Of a DNA stretch of 64,000 nucleotides, positions 49,846-57,600 are shown piece by piece (the stretch's first letter is position 1; the number at the start of each line of letters is the position of its first letter). The DNA lies in assembly GCA_017542245.1 (NCBI GenBank), contig JAFXXN010000179.1, forward strand, positions 62,001 through 126,000. Direction: 5' to 3'. Under the pieces are notes generated by a model that saw nothing but the letters and a program-made list of their open reading frames with translations, did not search any database and was not told the DNA's origin. The position numbers were made by a program, and so were the translations under genes. The stretch is from Lachnospiraceae bacterium. Its GTDB lineage: Bacteria; Bacillota; Clostridia; Lachnospirales; Lachnospiraceae.

Positions 49846-51144
49846 ATGTCAAAAATAAGAGAAACAGCCGATACTTTTGATAAAATAATCAAAGACAAAG
49901 GCATAGAAAAATATAAATATACATTAACAGAGTCTGAGAAACGCGAGCTCAATCTCGAAAACGGAGATTTCAAGCTTTTCCGTACCGTATTTTCAAATTC
50001 GGGTTCTATAAAAGTATTTAAAGATAACAAAATCGGTTCAGCAAGCGGAAACGATCTTTTGGAAGAAGCACTTGAAGGCTTCGCTGCAGATGCTTTAACT
50101 GCTGCTGAGTCATCACCTGAAGATCCGGCACATGATATCGGACCCAAGGTTGATCCTCATGTATTTAAACAGGGTGTATTAGAGCCTGATATTGACAAAT
50201 TCCTTGACAGGATAAAAGAGTTCCTTGCTACAGTTGAAAAGGAATATCCTTTAGTTAAGATCATCCAGTCTACAGGTTCATATGACAGATGGAACTGGCT
50301 CTCCAGAAATTCCAACGGAACCGAATTTGAAGGCTTCGGAGGACAATATGGATTCTCAATCGAAATCTGTGCAAGTGATGGAACAAATACCACAGGTTTT
50401 GACTATACGGGCATCGGAGTAAGTGATCTTGATACACCTTTTATAGAATTAGGAACCGTCCGCAGACATATAGTTGACATTCAGAACAGTCTTAAACCTC
50501 AGACTGTTGATGGCAAGTTTGAAGGAACAGTTATCTTAACACCCGAAATCGCAGCTGAATTTATCGGTATGGTACTTGGTAATTACTGCGGTGAAGGCGT
50601 AGTTATCGAAGGAACTGCTCAGTGGCTTGATAAAGTCGGTGAGAAAGTAGCAGACGAGAAGCTTACCGTAAGATTCGATCCTTATGATGAAAGAATCAGT
50701 ATGGGTGAGCGTGCTACAGCAAACGGATTCTTATCGGAGCCTTACACCGTAATTGAGAAAGGTGTATTAAAGACATTACAGTTAAGCCTTTACGGAGCAA
50801 ATAAGACCGGACGTCCGTTAGTTAAGAATACCGGTTGGGATCTTATCATCGAACCCGGTGATACAAGTTATGATGACATGCTTAAATCCGTTAAGAAGGG
50901 TATTATCCTTGGCAGATTCTCAGGCGGATCACCCGGAGCAAACGGAGAATTCTCAGGAGTTGCAAAGAACAGCTTCTTAGTAGAAGACGGCCAGGTTAAA
51001 TGTGCTCTTTCTGAAGCAATGATAAGCGGTAATTTGGGAGAAGTAGTTAAAAACATACGTTCAATCTCAAAAGAACTTATCTGCGACGGCGGCAGTGTAG
51101 TACCTTACATAGCTGTAGACGGAATCACAATTTCCGGAAAATAA
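49846..51144 (+). CDS. tldE: TldE/PmbA-like protein
   Basis: A 432-residue member of the same family that lacks the HExxxH motif, as expected for the non-catalytic TldE/PmbA partner which lines the cavity of the heterodimer. Recognisable parts are SGSIKVFKDNKIGSASGND near 50, a central GFDYTGIGVSDLD, and a C-terminal GRFSGGSPGANGEFSGVAKNS. The ribosome site is AGGAG, 8 bases before the ATG. It is certainly co-transcribed with the upstream gene. Confidence 0.88.
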   Translation: MSKIRETADTFDKIIKDKGIEKYKYTLTESEKRELNLENGDFKLFRTVFSNSGSIKVFKDNKIGSASGNDLLEEALEGFAADALTAAESSPEDPAHDIGPKVDPHVFKQGVLEPDIDKFLDRIKEFLATVEKEYPLVKIIQSTGSYDRWNWLSRNSNGTEFEGFGGQYGFSIEICASDGTNTTGFDYTGIGVSDLDTPFIELGTVRRHIVDIQNSLKPQTVDGKFEGTVILTPEIAAEFIGMVLGNYCGEGVVIEGTAQWLDKVGEKVADEKLTVRFDPYDERISMGERATANGFLSEPYTVIEKGVLKTLQLSLYGANKTGRPLVKNTGWDLIIEPGDTSYDDMLKSVKKGIILGRFSGGSPGANGEFSGVAKNSFLVEDGQVKCALSEAMISGNLGEVVKNIRSISKELICDGGSVVPYIAVDGITISGK

Positions 51145-51156
51145 TGGAGATAGGGG

Positions 51157-51229
51157 ACGTATTGTGTCGCTAAATTCCAAAGGAGATTTGGGACGGTTCT
51201 GTGATTATTACAGAACTGTCCTCTTTTTG
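51157..51229 (+). terminator. REP-like element with terminator hairpin
   Basis: GGACGGTTCTGT (51191-51202) pairs with ACAGAACTGTCC (51210-51221, one G-T) and is followed by a TCTTTTT run, so it can terminate the tldE transcript. The stretch before it (GGGGACGTATTGTGTCGC) together with GGGACGGTTCTGTG resembles REP-type repeats widespread in clostridia. Confidence 0.7.
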
Positions 51230-51321
51230 TGCGATAAACGAATGCCCTCAGTGCAAACTCGCATGCAAACTGAGAGCTGAGTGAAATCAATAAACTAATA
51301 AAACTGGGGGTGACTAAGAGA

Positions 51322-51786
51322 ATGACAGATTATGATCTATTATCACGGCAGGCAGAAGAGTTTGCCAATGGATGCAATTGGGATATTACGCTTTATGCAA
51401 ATATTTCAGCTCTTTTATATGGAACACTTGAAAATATAAATTGGGCCGGATTTTATCTTATGCGAGACGGAGAGCTGGTTTTAGGACCGTTCCAGGGGAA
51501 GACAGCGTGTATGCGTATCCCGGTTGGGAAAGGCGTTTGCGGAACGGCAGTACAGGAATCAAGAGTTATCCGCGTAGAAGATGTGCATTTGTTTAAAGGA
51601 CATATCGCATGTGATGATGCTTCGGAATCGGAGATAGTTATTCCCATCTGTTGCAGAGATGAAATAATCGGAGTACTTGATATAGACAGTCCTATAAAAA
51701 ATCGTTTTTCAAAAGAAGACGAAGGAGGACTGCTAAAGATTAAGAAAGTTATAGAAGACTTTAAAACAAACTTGAAAAATCAATAA
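51322..51786 (+). CDS. msrC: free methionine-(R)-sulfoxide reductase (GAF domain)
   Basis: A 154-residue GAF-domain enzyme that reduces free methionine-R-sulfoxide. The three functional cysteines are at 63, 73 and 97, with the same spacing as Cys84, Cys94 and Cys118 of E. coli MsrC. GKTACMRIPVGKGVCG, VHLFKGHIACDD and SEIVIPI are characteristic. A GTG at 51310 is possible, but the ATG at 51322 lies at the better distance from the GGGGGTGA ribosome site. The 3' end overlaps the convergent azlD gene by 26 bases. Confidence 0.92.
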   Translation: MTDYDLLSRQAEEFANGCNWDITLYANISALLYGTLENINWAGFYLMRDGELVLGPFQGKTACMRIPVGKGVCGTAVQESRVIRVEDVHLFKGHIACDDASESEIVIPICCRDEIIGVLDIDSPIKNRFSKEDEGGLLKIKKVIEDFKTNLKNQ

Positions 51787-52075
51787 ATGAGAAAATAAAA
51801 ACAGTTAAGCTTGCTGCAAGGGCAACCGTAACGAGTCCCCGACCTTTTAAGGCAAGAAGAATAGCTATAAGAACTCCTGCAATCAGACCGACAACATTAT
51901 CCGAACTGTAAAAAACTGCGGGAATAGTCATAGCTGTTAAGCAGGCATAGGGAACATAGTACAGAAAAGATTTGATATATCTGTTTTTTATTTTTCCTCT
52001 GATAAGGGTAAGGGGTAACATTCTTATAAGATATGTTACGACAGCCATTACAAGAATATAAATATATACATTCAT
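51761..52075 (-). CDS. azlD: AzlD-family branched-chain amino acid transport subunit
   Basis: A 104-residue protein with about four membrane helices (VYIYILVMAVVTYLIRMLPLTLI is the typical first segment). AzlD is the small subunit that works with AzlC to export branched-chain amino acids. The ATG is preceded by GAGG at a spacing of 10. It lies 103 bases downstream of azlC, the gap being filled by a degenerate copy of the interspersed repeat. Its end overlaps msrC. Confidence 0.88.
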   Translation of the reverse strand: MNVYIYILVMAVVTYLIRMLPLTLIRGKIKNRYIKSFLYYVPYACLTAMTIPAVFYSSDNVVGLIAGVLIAILLALKGRGLVTVALAASLTVFIFSFIDFSSLF

Positions 52076-52126
52076 TTTTACGGATCCTCAAAAATTGATT
52101 TTATTAAATTATCATCTTTTTCTCTT

Positions 52127-52183
52127 AAGCCTTCAGCTTGAAGTGATTATCTTTGACACGAAATGGTTGAGATGTCTCTTAAG
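52127..52183 (+). repeat. interspersed repeat, degenerate copy 3
   Basis: AAGCCTTCAGCTTGAAG, GATTATCTTTGACACGAAATGGTTGAGATG and TCTCTTAAG align with the first two thirds of the copies at 44013 and 61179 at reduced identity. It lacks the CCGGATGAGGTG end. It covers the azlC stop codon, which suggests insertion at or near the gene end. Confidence 0.65.
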
Positions 52184-52922
52184 TTTTCTTTAACGCATTA
52201 TCAGTTGAATTTTCTTTGGCATTTGTAACCGGTTCTTTCTGTGGGAAGAATATTGCACCAAGACCTGCTGCAAGAACAGTGCAGATACTTATCGCAATTC
52301 CTTCTGAAACTTCATTAAGAAAAGGAACATATCTAAAAAGACAGCTGAATGCTATAGCCATACAGACTACTAAAAGTATGGGTCTGGATTTTTTTGTGGC
52401 AGGGACGACTATGGCTATGAACATACCGTATAGCATTACATTCATAGCGATACTGACGCGTTCAGGCATCAGATTACCTGCAACGGCTCCGAGTAAGGTT
52501 CCGAGAGTCCAGCCGAATATAGGTAAGAGCTGAAGACCGGCCATGAAAGAGAAAGTAAGACTTTTCTGATGGCTCATGGCAACTGCAAATATCTCATCGG
52601 TATTTCCGAAAGCAATGATCAGTTTTTTCCAAAAGCTCATATTTTCTTCAAGCTTTTGTGACAGACTAAGGCTCATGAGCGAATATCTTAAATTTATGAT
52701 AATCTGTGTTAAAACCATTTCAGCAAGTGTACCGCCGACAGCAATAACTCTTATACCGGCAAATTCACCTGCACTGGTGAGATTGGAAAGACTCATGACA
52801 GTCCCCTCTACAGCACTTATGCCGGATGAAATCATGGTTATTCCAAGACTGAAGCTGACGGCAAAATACCCGAGGGCAATAGGCAGACCGCTTTTTATTC
52901 CAAGTTTGAAATCTTTATTCAA
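52179..52922 (-). CDS. azlC: AzlC-family branched-chain amino acid exporter
   Basis: A 247-residue protein with about seven to eight membrane helices. The N-terminal GIKSGLPIALGYFAVSFSLGI is typical of AzlC, the large subunit of branched-chain amino acid (and analogue) exporters. The frame opens with a TTG at 52943, but the TTG at 52922 is preferred: AAGAAGG lies 8 bases before it and the protein then begins at the usual family position. A non-ATG start suggests modest expression. Next to azlD and the divergent ilvE, it points to control of branched-chain amino acid pools. Confidence 0.87.
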   Translation of the reverse strand: MNKDFKLGIKSGLPIALGYFAVSFSLGITMISSGISAVEGTVMSLSNLTSAGEFAGIRVIAVGGTLAEMVLTQIIINLRYSLMSLSLSQKLEENMSFWKKLIIAFGNTDEIFAVAMSHQKSLTFSFMAGLQLLPIFGWTLGTLLGAVAGNLMPERVSIAMNVMLYGMFIAIVVPATKKSRPILLVVCMAIAFSCLFRYVPFLNEVSEGIAISICTVLAAGLGAIFFPQKEPVTNAKENSTDNALKKT

Positions 52923-52948
52923 TGTTAAAACCTTCTTTATCAAGATAT

Positions 52949-53022
52949 GTGAATCAAAAGAAAATGTATATTTATAATTTGATTCACCTTGCTACTTTAG
53001 CATATTTATTGGGATTTTGCAA
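52949..53022 (-). promoter_or_regulatory. azlC promoter and 5'-terminal stem-loop
   Basis: On the minus strand TTGCAA (complement of 53017-53022) and TAAAGT (complement of 52994-52999) are 17 bp apart. The predicted start falls at a perfect 10-bp stem (GTGAATCAAA with TTTGATTCAC, 52949-52958 and 52978-52987) with a 19-nt AU-rich loop, so the mRNA would begin with this hairpin. At the DNA level it could equally be an operator. Confidence 0.5.
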
Positions 53023-53128
53023 TTAGATTTATTGACCTATAAAACATAATTTGTTCTAATCAAGTTTATATACATAACAATTTTTTCTACCATGTGGGGG
53101 AAGATCAAGAAGAAGTGAAAAATAATAC

Positions 53129-53157
53129 TTGAATCTTTTATGCAATTGTGGTATAAA
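53129..53157 (+). promoter_or_regulatory. promoter of ilvE
   Basis: TTGAAT (53129-53134) and TATAAA (53152-53157) are 17 bp apart, 32 bp before the ATG. Confidence 0.6.
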
Positions 53158-53189
53158 TAAAGTTAATTTTATTAGATGGAGGCGATATT

Positions 53190-54215
53190 ATGGCAAAGAA
53201 AGATATTGACTGGGGCAGTCTGGGATTCGGATATATCAAGACCGATTACAGATATGTTTCAAATTATAAGGACGGAGCATGGGATAACGGAACCATGTCT
53301 ACAGACGGAGATGTAGTACTTAGCGAGTGTGCAGGTGTTATCCAGTACGCTCAGACAGTTTTTGAGGGCTTAAAGGCATATGAGACAGAAGATGGCCGTA
53401 TAGTTACATTCCGTCCCGACTTAAACGCAGAAAGAATCGAGCAGTCAGCTAAACGTCTTGAAATTCCTGTTTTCCCTAAAGACAGATTTATTGACGCTGT
53501 TAAGCAGGTTGTTAAAATGAATGCAGATTATGTTCCTCCTTACGGATCGGGAGCAACATTCTATCTTCGTCCCGTACTTTTCGGAACCAACCCTGTTATC
53601 GGTGTTAAGCCCGCTAACGAGTATCAGTTCAGAATATTCGGAACACCCGTTGGACCTTACTTCAAAGGCGGCGTAAAGCCTCTTACAATAAAGGTAAGTG
53701 ATTTTGACCGTGCAGCACCTAACGGAACAGGAAACATCAAGGCAGGTCTTAACTACGCTATGTCATTACATGCAATCGTTACCGCTCATGCTGAAGGATT
53801 TGATGAGAACATGTATCTTGATCCAAAGACCAGAACAAATGTTGAAGAGACCGGTGGAGCAAACTTCTTGTTCGTTACAAAGGACGGCAAGGTTGTAACA
53901 CCTAAGTCAGACAGTATCCTTCCTTCAATCACCAGACGTTCACTCGTTTACGTAGCTCAGCACTACTTAGGACTTGAAGCAGAAGAAAGAGTTATTCCTT
54001 TCGAAGAAGTAAAGGATATGGCAGAATGCGGACTTTGCGGAACTGCAGCAGTAATCTCACCTGTAGGAAAAATCGTTGATCACGGCAAGGAAATCTGCTT
54101 ACCCAGCGGCATGACCGAAATGGGACCTATTACTAAGAAACTTTACGATACATTAACCGGTATCCAGATGGGCCGCATCGAAGCACCCGAAGGATGGATT
54201 TACGAAATCAAATAA
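53190..54215 (+). CDS. ilvE: branched-chain amino acid aminotransferase
   Basis: A 341-residue fold-type IV PLP enzyme that interconverts Leu, Ile and Val with their 2-oxo acids using glutamate. K184 (GNIKAGLNYA) is the Schiff-base lysine. Other family stretches are QTVFEGLKAY near 55, FYLRPVLFGTNP, and VEETGGANFLFV near 220, with Glu positioned for the pyridine nitrogen. The C-terminal ECGLCGTAAVISPVGKI closes the cofactor pocket. Length matches the IlvE type II group. Ribosome site GGAGG precedes the ATG. It is monocistronic, with its own promoter and terminator. Confidence 0.95.
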   Translation: MAKKDIDWGSLGFGYIKTDYRYVSNYKDGAWDNGTMSTDGDVVLSECAGVIQYAQTVFEGLKAYETEDGRIVTFRPDLNAERIEQSAKRLEIPVFPKDRFIDAVKQVVKMNADYVPPYGSGATFYLRPVLFGTNPVIGVKPANEYQFRIFGTPVGPYFKGGVKPLTIKVSDFDRAAPNGTGNIKAGLNYAMSLHAIVTAHAEGFDENMYLDPKTRTNVEETGGANFLFVTKDGKVVTPKSDSILPSITRRSLVYVAQHYLGLEAEERVIPFEEVKDMAECGLCGTAAVISPVGKIVDHGKEICLPSGMTEMGPITKKLYDTLTGIQMGRIEAPEGWIYEIK

Positions 54216-54226
54216 AAAAAATATTG

Positions 54227-54252
54227 GCCTGCCGTTTTGGCAGGCTTTTTTT
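54227..54252 (+). terminator. terminator of ilvE
   Basis: GCCTGCC pairs with GGCAGGC around a GTTTT loop and is followed by T7. Confidence 0.93.
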
Positions 54253-54297
54253 ATTAAAAACATAGCAATAATTGAATATAAAATAAATATAATTCAA

Positions 54298-54326
54298 TTG
54301 AAAAAAATACAGGGATATAGTACACT
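54298..54326 (+). promoter_or_regulatory. promoter of the SGNH hydrolase operon
   Basis: TTGAAA (54298-54303) and TACACT (54321-54326) are 17 bp apart. The -10 box is weak, so confidence is limited. Confidence 0.4.
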
Positions 54327-54392
54327 TATCATGTATTAGACTATATTGAGAGCCTGATGTTTGAAAGAAAAAATTTCAAAGGGGGATATGGA

Positions 54393-56267
54393 ATGAAAGG
54401 ACCAGTTGCACCGAAAGATCCGGTTAAGAAGAGACCGGCGATATATCTTATGTATGACAAGCAGATTTTTGCAAATCCGTTTAAGGACGGAACCGGAGTC
54501 TGCTTCCTTTATATGGATGACGGCAGAATGCCTGCTTTGGCAAAAATGGTAGGTGGAGTTGAAGATGAAGATATTCTGAAAATGCTTGCAAAGACTGAGG
54601 AATTCAGGAAGCTTGTATACGGAATCGGTGTTTCAATGATAAATGAAAAAGGAGTAGAAGGTGAATTTGTACTCCAGATGTATGGAAAAACCGATCTGTA
54701 TAACAGCGGAACAACCTTGAAAATCGGGCTTACCCCTGACGGAACCGAATATCTCATCCCTCTGAATGAAGTAGAATGGGGAAATGATGATGACCGTATC
54801 GGCCAGATCCGTTTCCATTTTGATAAGCCTGAGTTCCCGGCAACTGTTATGGTAAAATTATATCTGAATGACGGATATACGGTACCTGATTTTGTTCCCT
54901 CAGATCCGGTAGATGTAAATTCTGACAGATATAAGGAACTTATCGCCCAGTCACTTGTTTCAATGGGAAATTTTGAAAGATTAAAGAAAGCAATAGATAA
55001 GGCAAAGTCCGGGGAGTCAGTTAAGATGGCATTTATCGGCGGCTCTATCACACAGGGCGCCGGCGCAACGCCTATAAATGCAGAGTGCTATGCATTTAAG
55101 ACCTATAAGGCATTCGACGAGCTTTTTGCCAAGAACCATAATACCGAATATGTAAAAGCGGGCGTTGGCGGAACGCCTTCAGAGTTCGGTATAGTAAGAT
55201 TCGACAGGGATATTTTAAGGGAAGGATATTTCTTAAATGGTGAAAAGTCCTCTGATCCCAGCAGAAATCCTGATATAGCAGTAGTAGAATTTGCCGTAAA
55301 CGATGAAGGCGATGAAACTAAGGGCAAATGCTTTGAAGGTTTGATCAGACGTTTCTTGGAAATGAAGAATATGCCTGCAGTAGTTGTAATATTTAGCGTA
55401 TTCATTGATGATTACAATCTTCAGGAAAGACTGTCACCCATCGGATTCCACTATGAAATCCCCATGGTCAGTGCAAAGAATGCCGTTACCGATCAGTTCT
55501 ATATGTCAAAGGAACAGGGCAGGATAATCACCAAAGACCAGTATTTCTATGACAGATATCATCCGACCAATCTCGGACATACTATAATGTCAGACTGCAT
55601 CATTAACCTTTTCAAGAAAGTTGCTGATTCGGATGATTTAGATAAGATAGTTAATGATGATACAGCCGATGCAGGAAAGGACAAGAACCTTTTTGGAAAG
55701 ATTTCCAAAGAAGTGGTTCTGAACGGAAAAAAGGAATATAAATTGCCTGAAAGTCCTAAGATGTCAGATGCCTTTGAGTATATAAGCCTTGTAACCATAG
55801 GCGAAAATTCAAAAGAGCTTGCAGGCGGCAAATATGTAGGGAATGAAGCTAACGGTGAAGATGGTTTAGGGAATACCTGGTCCATAAGTAATTTCGACCT
55901 TGGTGACTTTACCGATAAAGATGATGCATCCCAATATGCAGAACGCGACTTTGACCTTTTCGGAACAATGCAGTTCCCCGATAACAGAAGACATGTATCC
56001 GGTACAAAGCCATTAAGTTTTGACACTGAGTGCAAACTGCTAATGGTAGTTACCAAAGACACCGCCGCACCAGATGAAGGAAATGCAGATATTTTCGTTG
56101 ACGGAGAGCTTGTAAAGACTGTAGATCCCAGAGAAATCGGTTGGACACACTGTAATGCCATGATCATATTTAATAATGAGACTAAAAATAAGCATAATGT
56201 GAAGATATCCATGCATCCCGGGGATGAGGACAAGAAATTTACAATTCTTTGTTTTGGTATTAGATAA
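54393..56267 (+). CDS. SGNH/GDSL hydrolase with extra N- and C-terminal domains
   Basis: A 624-residue protein. The N-terminal domain of about 200 residues is beta-rich and of unknown type. A central SGNH hydrolase (about 210-420) has FIGGSITQG (catalytic Ser), a conserved Gly in AGVGGTPSEFG, VVEFAVND (block III Asn) and DRYHPTNLGH (Asp-x-x-His). A C-terminal beta-sandwich of about 170 residues may bind carbohydrate. Enzymes of this kind remove acetyl or feruloyl groups from plant polysaccharides, which fits the GH3 gene downstream, but the substrate is inferred. No signal peptide is present. The start at 54393 is favoured over 54357 by AAAGGGGG eight bases before it. Confidence 0.8.
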   Translation: MKGPVAPKDPVKKRPAIYLMYDKQIFANPFKDGTGVCFLYMDDGRMPALAKMVGGVEDEDILKMLAKTEEFRKLVYGIGVSMINEKGVEGEFVLQMYGKTDLYNSGTTLKIGLTPDGTEYLIPLNEVEWGNDDDRIGQIRFHFDKPEFPATVMVKLYLNDGYTVPDFVPSDPVDVNSDRYKELIAQSLVSMGNFERLKKAIDKAKSGESVKMAFIGGSITQGAGATPINAECYAFKTYKAFDELFAKNHNTEYVKAGVGGTPSEFGIVRFDRDILREGYFLNGEKSSDPSRNPDIAVVEFAVNDEGDETKGKCFEGLIRRFLEMKNMPAVVVIFSVFIDDYNLQERLSPIGFHYEIPMVSAKNAVTDQFYMSKEQGRIITKDQYFYDRYHPTNLGHTIMSDCIINLFKKVADSDDLDKIVNDDTADAGKDKNLFGKISKEVVLNGKKEYKLPESPKMSDAFEYISLVTIGENSKELAGGKYVGNEANGEDGLGNTWSISNFDLGDFTDKDDASQYAERDFDLFGTMQFPDNRRHVSGTKPLSFDTECKLLMVVTKDTAAPDEGNADIFVDGELVKTVDPREIGWTHCNAMIIFNNETKNKHNVKISMHPGDEDKKFTILCFGIR

Positions 56268-56551
56268 TGAACACACACGATGATTGGTCCAGGACAAAAA
56301 ACGAACTCGTAACATCAATATATTCTCTTGGGTTTCCAAAAGAACTCGGAGAGGCTGTGGCAAGACAGCTTGGCGGAATCAAGGCTATGGAGCGTATGAT
56401 AGCATATTTAAGATATGTTAAACCTAAGAGCGCCGAACTGATTGTTGACGAGATGCTTGCCATCAACAGTGATATAGATGTCTGGCGGAAAAAGAAAGAG
56501 TCCGAAGAAGCTAATATGGCATACAACGAGATGCTTGATGAAGGATTATAA
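56267..56551 (+). CDS. small conserved-looking hypothetical protein
   Basis: A 94-residue, mostly helical soluble protein. Its ATG shares a base with the TAA of the SGNH gene (TAATG), so translation is coupled. Residues 16-45 (VTSIYSLGFPKELGEAVARQLGGIKAMERM) look like a UBA- or helix-turn-helix-sized bundle, and the C-terminus is charged. I recognise no family. The gene is real by spacing: it ends two bases before the DUF523 gene. Confidence 0.65.
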   Translation: MNTHDDWSRTKNELVTSIYSLGFPKELGEAVARQLGGIKAMERMIAYLRYVKPKSAELIVDEMLAINSDIDVWRKKKESEEANMAYNEMLDEGL

Positions 56552-56553
56552 AC

Positions 56554-56970
56554 ATGATTATAGCTGTAAGCGCATGCCTGCTCGGGGAAAACTGCAAGTA
56601 TAACGGTAAAAACAATAAAAGCGAAAAAGTTCTTAAGTTTATCGAAGGACATGAAGTTATACCGGTCTGCCCGGAAGTTTTGGGAGGATTACCCATTCCT
56701 CGCGAACCGGCAGAAATTGTAAACGGTGTTGTTTGTCACAAAGACGGAAGCAGTGTTGATAAAGAATTTAGAGACGGAGCAAGTATTGCTTACGAAATAA
56801 TTGTTAAAAAGAACGTAGAATGTGTTATTTTACAGTCTAGGAGCCCTTCCTGCGGAGTAAATCAGATATATGACGGCACATTCTCAGGAAAACTTATATC
56901 CGGAGAAGGCTTATTTGCCAAAATGCTGAAAGACAATGGGATTAAAGTTGTTGACTTAGAAGATTTGTGA
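56554..56970 (+). CDS. DUF523 family protein
   Basis: A 138-residue protein of the DUF523 family. Conserved elements are SACLLGENCKYNG at the N-terminus, VCPEVLGGLPIPREPAEI near 38-55, and SRSPSCG near 95. The Cys in CLLG and SPSCG are family-invariant. No biochemical role is established to my knowledge; a sulfur or redox function is often supposed. Its 3' end has been partly duplicated in the gap before the next gene. Confidence 0.85.
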   Translation: MIIAVSACLLGENCKYNGKNNKSEKVLKFIEGHEVIPVCPEVLGGLPIPREPAEIVNGVVCHKDGSSVDKEFRDGASIAYEIIVKKNVECVILQSRSPSCGVNQIYDGTFSGKLISGEGLFAKMLKDNGIKVVDLEDL

Positions 56971-57046
56971 TTATATTTATTCTCAAAAATGATGAAAGAC
57001 AACTTAATTAAAGTTCTTAATAAAGAGGATTTATGATTATATTAAT
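56920..57046 (+). repeat. 66-bp-period tandem duplication of a gene end
   Basis: Bases 56920-56980 (last 17 codons of the DUF523 gene, its stop and 10 bases beyond) align with 56986-57046 at about 79 percent by eye, offset 66 bases. Shared blocks include TGAAAGACAA, ATTAAAGTT, GATTT and TGATTATATT. The stop region TTTGTGATTATA of copy 1 corresponds to TTTATGATTATA in copy 2, and this ATG is the start of the kinase gene. Confidence 0.8.
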
Positions 57047-57566
57047 AGGTGGAAGTTCTCATGTAGGCAAGACATTACTTGCTCAGAAGCTGCTTGAAAA
57101 ACTAAAAATGCCGTATCTGTCTCTTGATCATCTGAAAATGATGTTCATCCGAGGCCATCTTACAGACCTGACAGTTGAGGATGATTATGAGATGCGGTAC
57201 TATCTGTGGCCTTATGCTGCTGAACTAATTAAAACAGCCATTGAAAACAACCAGAATATGATTGTCGAAGGCTGCTATATACCCTCTGAATGGGGAGAAC
57301 AGTTTGATGACACATATTTAAAAGACATCAAATGCTTCTTTATAACTATGTCCGAAGAATACTTAAGAAAAAATTCTGATAGTGTTCTGAAGTACGGTAA
57401 TGTTATCGAAAGAAGACTCGAGGATGAGATAGACCTGGACCGTCTGATAAACTGCAGTAAGGAATTTAAAGAAGAGGCTGAGAAATTCAATATCCCTGTT
57501 ATCGAAATAACGGACAGATATGATATTGAGGAAATAGTTGATAAAGCACTGGAAATAATAAAATAA
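57033..57566 (+). CDS. P-loop kinase-like protein
   Basis: A 177-residue P-loop NTPase. The Walker A motif GGSSHVGKT is at 6-14. A DH pair in LSLDHLKMM (about 30-38) and MIVEGCYIP near 75 resemble small-molecule kinases such as 2-phosphoglycerate or zeta-toxin-like kinases. An Arg-rich lid helix (VIERRLEDEIDLDR) follows near 122-137. The substrate is unknown. The start codon lies inside the second copy of a duplicated segment derived from the previous gene's end, and a weak AGAGG lies 6 bases upstream. Confidence 0.75.
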   Translation: MIILIGGSSHVGKTLLAQKLLEKLKMPYLSLDHLKMMFIRGHLTDLTVEDDYEMRYYLWPYAAELIKTAIENNQNMIVEGCYIPSEWGEQFDDTYLKDIKCFFITMSEEYLRKNSDSVLKYGNVIERRLEDEIDLDRLINCSKEFKEEAEKFNIPVIEITDRYDIEEIVDKALEIIK

Positions 57567-57600
57567 AAAAAGAATTAATAGGAAGAAGAAAGAGGTTAAA

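Noticed and set aside
52923-52943. azlC start at TTG 52943
   Set aside because: No ribosome site precedes it, whereas the TTG at 52922 has AAGAAGG at good spacing and matches the family start.
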